Positions 60,050-64,000 of a DNA stretch of 64,000 nucleotides are shown here, in pieces. The notes under the pieces are model-generated. The model did no database searches. It worked only from the letters and a program-made list of their open reading frames with translations, and was not told the origin of the DNA. Made by a program: the position numbers and the translations under genes. Source of the stretch: Nocardioides lacusdianchii. GTDB taxonomy: Bacteria; Actinomycetota; Actinomycetes; Propionibacteriales; Nocardioidaceae. Within the stretch, counting starts at the first letter, position 1; each line of letters begins with the position of its first letter. Location: the NCBI RefSeq assembly GCF_020102855.1, contig NZ_JADHZD010000004.1:186001-250000 (forward strand), written 5' to 3'.

Positions 60050-61341
60050 CGCCCACCACCTCCGCTGCCCGGGCCGGCGATCGGACCCGGTCGCGGGGCG
60101 CGGTCGCGCCAGCCCTCGGGGAGCATGTGGTCGAGCAGGTCGTCGACGGTGACCGCGCCGATGAGGCGGCCCTCGTCGTCCACGACGGGCGCGGCGACGA
60201 GGTTGTAGGTCGCGAGGTGGGCGGCCACCTCGTCCATCGAGGCGTCGGCGCGCAGCGGGTCCATGGAGTCGTCGAGGGCGGCGGCCACCAGCGTCGACGG
60301 GGGCTCGCGCAGCAGGCGCTGGATGTGGGCGGCCCCGAGCAGGCGGCCGGTGGGGGTCTCGAGCGGCTGGCGGCAGATGTAGACGAGCGCCGCGAGCGAC
60401 GGGGTCAGCTCCGGGTTGCGCACGTGGGCGAGCGCGTCGGCGATGGTGGCGTCGGGGGAGAGGATCACCGGCTCGGGCGTCATCATCGCGCCGGCGGTGT
60501 TGTCGGCGTACGACATCAGGCGCCGCACGTCCTCGGCCTCGTCGGGCTCCATCAGCCCGAGCAGGGTGGCCGCTGTCTCCGGGTTGAGGTCGGCGATCAA
60601 GTCTGCGGCGTCGTCGGCCGACATCTCCTCGAGGACGTCGGCGGCGCGCTCGGAGTCGAGGTGCTCGAGGATCTCGACCTGGTCCTCCTCCGGCAGCTCC
60701 TCCAGCACGTCGGCCAGGCGCTCGTCGTCCAGGGCCGCCACGACGGCCGTACGCCGCTCCCGGGGCAGGTCGTGGATCATGTTGGCCGCATCGGCGGGGC
60801 GCATGTCGTTGAGCGCGGCGATCAGGTGCGTCGCGCCCTGCGCGGGCTCGTGGCGGGTGAGGCCGGTGACGTCGCGCCACTCCGCGACGTGGGTCTGCCC
60901 GCGCCGGCGGAAGCCCTTGCTGGGCTCCTGCACGGCCACGCGCGAGAGCACCCAGTCGCGGTTGCGGGCCTGCTCCATCGCCACGTCGAAGACCACGCCG
61001 GTGACGCCGGCCCCGCCCGAGGGGTCCTTGATGGTCACGGTCCGGTCGAGCATCTGACCCATCACGAGCGTCTCGGTCGAGCGCTGCTCGAACCGGCGCA
61101 TGTTGAGCAGCCCGGTGGTGTGCACCTGGCCGCTGTCGATGGCGGTGATGCGGGTCATCGGGACGAAGATCCGGCGGCGGCCGAACACCTCGGCGACCAT
61201 GCCGAGGACACGCGGCTGGCTCGTCTCGGTGCGGAGCGCGACGACCAGGTCGCGCACCTTGGCCACCTGGTCGCCCTGGGGGTCGAAGATCGGCAGCCCG
61301 ACGAGCCGGGCCACGAAGACGCGGGTCGGGGTGGTGCTCAC
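60046..61341 (-). CDS. MgtE N-terminal/CBS-domain protein lacking the channel
   Basis: A 431-residue soluble protein. A PRC-barrel-like N terminus (residues ~10-145, GLPIFDPQGDQVAKVRDLVV), the MgtE_N superhelix (ALNDMRPADAANMIHDLPRERRTAVVAALDDERLADVLEELPEEDQVEILEHL, EEMSADDAADLIADLNPETAATLLGLM), and two CBS domains (PEPVILSPDATIADALAHVR and DDSMDPLRADASMDEVAAHL). The MgtE transmembrane pore is missing. A Mg or nucleotide sensor acting on DUF1003 downstream is inferred. Orthologue of the Rv1232c position. GTG start by TACGGT at 7 nt. Confidence 0.9.
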   Translation of the reverse strand: MSTTPTRVFVARLVGLPIFDPQGDQVAKVRDLVVALRTETSQPRVLGMVAEVFGRRRIFVPMTRITAIDSGQVHTTGLLNMRRFEQRSTETLVMGQMLDRTVTIKDPSGGAGVTGVVFDVAMEQARNRDWVLSRVAVQEPSKGFRRRGQTHVAEWRDVTGLTRHEPAQGATHLIAALNDMRPADAANMIHDLPRERRTAVVAALDDERLADVLEELPEEDQVEILEHLDSERAADVLEEMSADDAADLIADLNPETAATLLGLMEPDEAEDVRRLMSYADNTAGAMMTPEPVILSPDATIADALAHVRNPELTPSLAALVYICRQPLETPTGRLLGAAHIQRLLREPPSTLVAAALDDSMDPLRADASMDEVAAHLATYNLVAAPVVDDEGRLIGAVTVDDLLDHMLPEGWRDRAPRPGPIAGPGSGGGGR

Positions 61342-61348
61342 GTCCGCA

Positions 61349-61354
61349 ACCGTA
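61349..61354 (-). promoter_or_regulatory. -10 hexamer TACGGT on minus strand, leaderless spacing
   Basis: TACGGT ends 7 nt before the GTG at 61341 of the MgtE_N/CBS gene. Confidence 0.45.
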
Positions 61355-61419
61355 GCGTGCGGGGTGCTCGCGGAGTCAGGGCCACACCCGGGGGCAGGTG
61401 TTACCCTTTGATCGCTTTA

Positions 61420-61433
61420 GTCACTTCTGTCAC
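61420..61433. promoter_or_regulatory. GTCAC-N4-GTCAC direct repeat upstream of EEP gene
   Basis: GTCAC (61420-61424), TTCT, GTCAC (61429-61433): same 9-bp period as the GTGAC repeats at 17867 and 26509, on the opposite strand. About 90 bp before the EEP protein start. Confidence 0.4.
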
Positions 61434-61521
61434 ATCGATCGGGGCCGGTCTGACGCGGTCAGTGGCCTGGTCGGTGACACCTCGACGACGCCACTTCCCC
61501 GACGACTGTGAGGCTCCCAGC

Positions 61522-63402
61522 ATGTTCGGCACGACCGCTCCCCAGCGCACCACGCGCCCCGTACGACGCCTCTGCGCCGTCGCGCTGACGCTGGCCTCCG
61601 GCCTCCTCCTCAGCCCGTCGGCGCCCGCCTCGGCGGCGGCCGTGGCCGACGAGGCGGTGCAGACGACGCCCGCCACCTCCTTCCGCGTCGGCAACTTCAA
61701 CATCCTGGGCGCCGACCACACCGCGCCGGGCGGCAAGCGCAAGGGCTGGGACTCGGGTGTCGTGCGCATGGACCGCGTGGTGAGCATCCTGCGCGACCGC
61801 GACCTCGACGTGGTCGGCTTCCAGGAGTTCCAGCCGCCGCAGGCTGCCCGCTTCGCCGAGCTCATGGGCGCCTCCTGGCAGACCTACCCGGGGCTGAACA
61901 ACCCCGCTGGACCCTCGGTGAACTCGATCGGATGGGACGCCTCGGTCTGGCAGCTCCTCGAGGCGCGGACGCTGCCGATCCCCTACTTCGACGGCGTGCC
62001 GAGCCGGATGCCGGCGGTGCTGCTGCAGAACCAGGACACCGGTCGCCGGGTGTGGTTCTTCAACACCCACAACCCCGCCGACGTGCGCGGACCCGCCCAG
62101 CAGTGGCGTGACGCGGGCTTCGCCATGGAGGTCGCGCTGGCCAACGAGCTGCGCGCGGCCTACCCAGGGGTGCCGTTCATATCCCTCGGCGACAAGAACG
62201 AGCGTGGCAGCGGCTACTACTGCGCCGTCGCGCCTGCGGCAGACCTCTGGTCCGCGAGCGGCGGCTTCGTCGACGGCTCGACCTGCTCGGCGCCGACGGG
62301 CGGGGCGATCGACTGGATCATGGGATCCAAGGACGTCTTCTTCAACGGCTACACCCGCTTCACGAACGACTTCGTCGCCCGCACCAGCGACCACCCCCTC
62401 TACTACGCCAACGCCGTCGTCCCGGCCTCCGCGCCTCCCGTCATCGATCACGTTGTCGTCGTCGCGGTCCCGGGCCTGACCTCGACGGTCGTCAACGGTT
62501 ACGGTGCCGACCTCGCCGAGGTCGGTCGCCTGACCGAGAACGGCGCCTTGACCACCAACGCGCGCACCGTCGTGGAGAACACCGGACCGGACGCCAACCT
62601 GGTCTCGCTGCTGAGCGGTCGCCGGGTCTTCCCGAAGGGTGGGGGCCACGGCGTCGGCAAGGGGAAGTCCCTGCCCTCGACCGTGCACGCCTCGGCCGGG
62701 CAGTACGTCTCCAGCATCTTCGACCTCTCGCACAACACCTCGCACCGCACCACGTTCCTCGCCTCCCGCCCACAGGCCGAGCTGGTACGCCGGAGCTGGA
62801 ACCGGCAGTCGGGGGGCAAGGACCCCTACGGCAAGGACGACGGCACCGCCAAGATCGACTCCTTCAAGGTGACGAGCGACGACGCAAAGGCGGTCGGCTG
62901 GTGGCGCGAGAAGATCGCGCGCCGGGCCAGCCAGCTCAGCGTCATCGAGCTCTCGGGCGTCATGAAGGCCGGACAGGCCGACGGCTACACTGGCCCGGCC
63001 TACCAGAAGGCGGTGCGCAAGACGTTCCAGCGCATCGCGGCCATCCGGCGCGGCATCGAGAAGCAGTCGGCGATGAACGGCACCACGCTCTTCGTCGTCA
63101 CCGGCACCGGCGGCGCGCAGCGCACCAAGGGCTCCTCGGCCACGTGGGCGCAGAGCTATCGGGTGCCGATGTGGGTCTCCGGCCCCGGCGTGGCGCCGGG
63201 CAGTGACCTCTACGCCCTCAACCCGGCGCTCACCTCGCCCGGCAAGCAGCAGCCGGCCTACTCCGGGACCCAGCCGGTCCGGGTCGGTGACGTCGCCAAC
63301 CTGGTGACCCGCTCGCTCGGCCTGCCGCCGGTTCCGGGATCGACGATGGACCCCTACCAGCTGTTCTCCGCCTTCGACCCGTTGGCGGTGCCGGGGTCCT
63401 GA
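61522..63402 (+). CDS. Exported EEP-family protein with degenerate alkaline-phosphatase-like C-terminal domain
   Basis: A 626-residue secreted protein. Signal peptide to about residue 35. The N-terminal endonuclease/exonuclease/phosphatase domain (residues ~50-300) has a full set of motifs: VGNFNILG, VVGFQEFQ (Mg Glu), FFNTHNPAD, ISLGDKNERG, IDWIMGS, and SDHPLYY. The C-terminal ~310 residues look like an alkaline-phosphatase/phosphodiesterase fold (IDHVVVVAVPGLTS, PDANLVSLLSGRRVFP, TTLFVVTGTGGAQ) in which the metal Asp of DGL is Pro and the DHG triplet is GTG-Gly, so that part is probably not catalytic. GAGG before ATG 61522. Confidence 0.82.
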   Translation: MFGTTAPQRTTRPVRRLCAVALTLASGLLLSPSAPASAAAVADEAVQTTPATSFRVGNFNILGADHTAPGGKRKGWDSGVVRMDRVVSILRDRDLDVVGFQEFQPPQAARFAELMGASWQTYPGLNNPAGPSVNSIGWDASVWQLLEARTLPIPYFDGVPSRMPAVLLQNQDTGRRVWFFNTHNPADVRGPAQQWRDAGFAMEVALANELRAAYPGVPFISLGDKNERGSGYYCAVAPAADLWSASGGFVDGSTCSAPTGGAIDWIMGSKDVFFNGYTRFTNDFVARTSDHPLYYANAVVPASAPPVIDHVVVVAVPGLTSTVVNGYGADLAEVGRLTENGALTTNARTVVENTGPDANLVSLLSGRRVFPKGGGHGVGKGKSLPSTVHASAGQYVSSIFDLSHNTSHRTTFLASRPQAELVRRSWNRQSGGKDPYGKDDGTAKIDSFKVTSDDAKAVGWWREKIARRASQLSVIELSGVMKAGQADGYTGPAYQKAVRKTFQRIAAIRRGIEKQSAMNGTTLFVVTGTGGAQRTKGSSATWAQSYRVPMWVSGPGVAPGSDLYALNPALTSPGKQQPAYSGTQPVRVGDVANLVTRSLGLPPVPGSTMDPYQLFSAFDPLAVPGS

Positions 63403-63491
63403 TCGTCGGTTAGGCTGGCCTCACGAGCCGGTCCCGCCCTGCGTCGAGGTCTGCCGCGAACCTCCGGCTCCCGTTCTCGCAGAAGGTGGCC

Positions 63492-64000
63492 GTGAAGCAC
63501 AAGGATCCCTCACTGAGCGAGCCCGGCCCTTCCCGGCCGCGCGCGCAGGTGTGGGCACCCGTGCTGGTGCTCCTGCTCGTCCCCGTCGTCGTGTGGGCCT
63601 CGTTCTTCTCCGGCCCGGGGCCGGTCGGCCCTTCGGCCGACCCGGCGAGCTCGGAGACCTCGGACGCCTCCGGCAGCGGGTCCGCCGAGCCGGCGACGGG
63701 CGAGGACAGCGGCCGTTCCGGTGACGGTGACGGGGACGGGGACGGGGACCAGGCGGAGCCCGGCTCCGCCGACGGCGCCTCGGCCGAGGCGGCGCTCAAC
63801 CGGTCCGTCAGGCGCTTTCGCGCAGCCCAGCGGCGCCTGGCCAAGCGCGTCTCGAAGCAGCTGGAGGCGCGCACCCAGCCCGTCTCCTTCCGGGTCGCGA
63901 GCTTCAACGTCCTCGGCGACTCGCACACCGGCCCGGGGGGCAACAAGCCCGCCTCCTACCCCGACGCCGGCCCACGCATGGACATGGCGATCTCGATGCT
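63492..64000 (+). CDS. Second exported EEP-family protein, cut by window end
   Basis: The first 169 codons are seen. One N-terminal membrane anchor (VWAPVLVLLLVPVVVWASFF), then a long Ser/Glu/Asp-rich spacer with a DG repeat (GDGDGDGDGD), a basic helix (NRSVRRFRAAQRRLAKRVSKQL), and the start of an EEP domain (SFRVASFNVLGDSHTGPGG) very like the gene before it (SFRVGNFNILGADHTAPGG). A tandem paralogue by duplication. The GTG at 63492 follows AGAAGG; a GTG at 63486 is also possible. Confidence 0.8.
   Translation, partial: MKHKDPSLSEPGPSRPRAQVWAPVLVLLLVPVVVWASFFSGPGPVGPSADPASSETSDASGSGSAEPATGEDSGRSGDGDGDGDGDQAEPGSADGASAEAALNRSVRRFRAAQRRLAKRVSKQLEARTQPVSFRVASFNVLGDSHTGPGGNKPASYPDAGPRMDMAISM

Overview
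The window is a very GC-rich actinobacterial chromosome segment, most like a Nocardioides-type member of the Nocardioidaceae. The signs are GTG/TTG starts, WhiB, MtrAB-LpqB, F420 genes, a galactan cluster with UDP-galactopyranose mutase and GlfT2, and gene order that matches, from memory, M. tuberculosis Rv3276c-Rv3240c (purK/purE to secA1) and Rv1224-Rv1232c (tatB, mrp, MgtE_N/CBS). No phage, IS element, CRISPR array, tRNA or rRNA was seen. The few accessory pieces are small.

Layout. 1-2.1 kb: end of a class III adenylate cyclase, a lone winged-helix regulator and a MarR/membrane-protein pair. 2.2-8.5 kb: purK-purE and housekeeping enzymes (ArfB, L-2-hydroxyglutarate oxidase, Gfo/Idh/MocA oxidoreductase, glutamate dehydrogenase, CoA-binding protein). 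8.6-14.7 kb: secreted Ig-like protein, acyl-CoA dehydrogenase, and a copper-type exported set (lipoprotein, CopC-CopD, YcnI, membrane protein). 14.8-16 kb: PadR/DUF1707 operon with a palindromic operator. 16-29.3 kb: cell-envelope block with two LCP ligase-type proteins, two GlfT1-like glycosyltransferases, glf, glfT2, a Wzm/Wzt exporter, and a large secreted amidase with FG-GAP repeats. 29.3-38.6 kb: TIGR03089, DUF3105, cofE-cofD (F420), whiB, a giant membrane glycosyltransferase, DUF5719, DUF3499 and Trm112. 39.6-43.8 kb: a small accessory insertion (GNAT, NTF2-like, VOC, 13E12-type HNH protein with repeats, DUF808). 43.9-56 kb: ahcY, mtrA-mtrB-lpqB, ComF-like, hpf with a long structured leader RNA, LuxR-type regulator, AlkZ-like glycosylase, secA. 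56-61.3 kb: Rv3235-like, LysM, TatB, Mrp, DUF1003, MgtE_N/CBS. 61.5-64 kb: two tandem exported endonuclease/exonuclease/phosphatase (EEP) family proteins, the second cut by the window edge.

Two genome-wide themes stand out. First, about twenty genes on both strands have a TANNNT hexamer ending 6-7 nt before the start codon and no Shine-Dalgarno sequence, the signature of leaderless transcription; this was used to choose starts. Second, envelope genes (LCP, amidase, EEP protein) carry 9-bp-period GTGAC-type direct repeats upstream, and the window encodes MtrA itself, a regulator of wall genes. The most interesting non-coding object is the 365-base region before hpf: a good promoter fires exactly at the first base of a 15-bp perfect long-range stem enclosing several hairpins, which fits a large structured RNA, plausibly of the raiA class.
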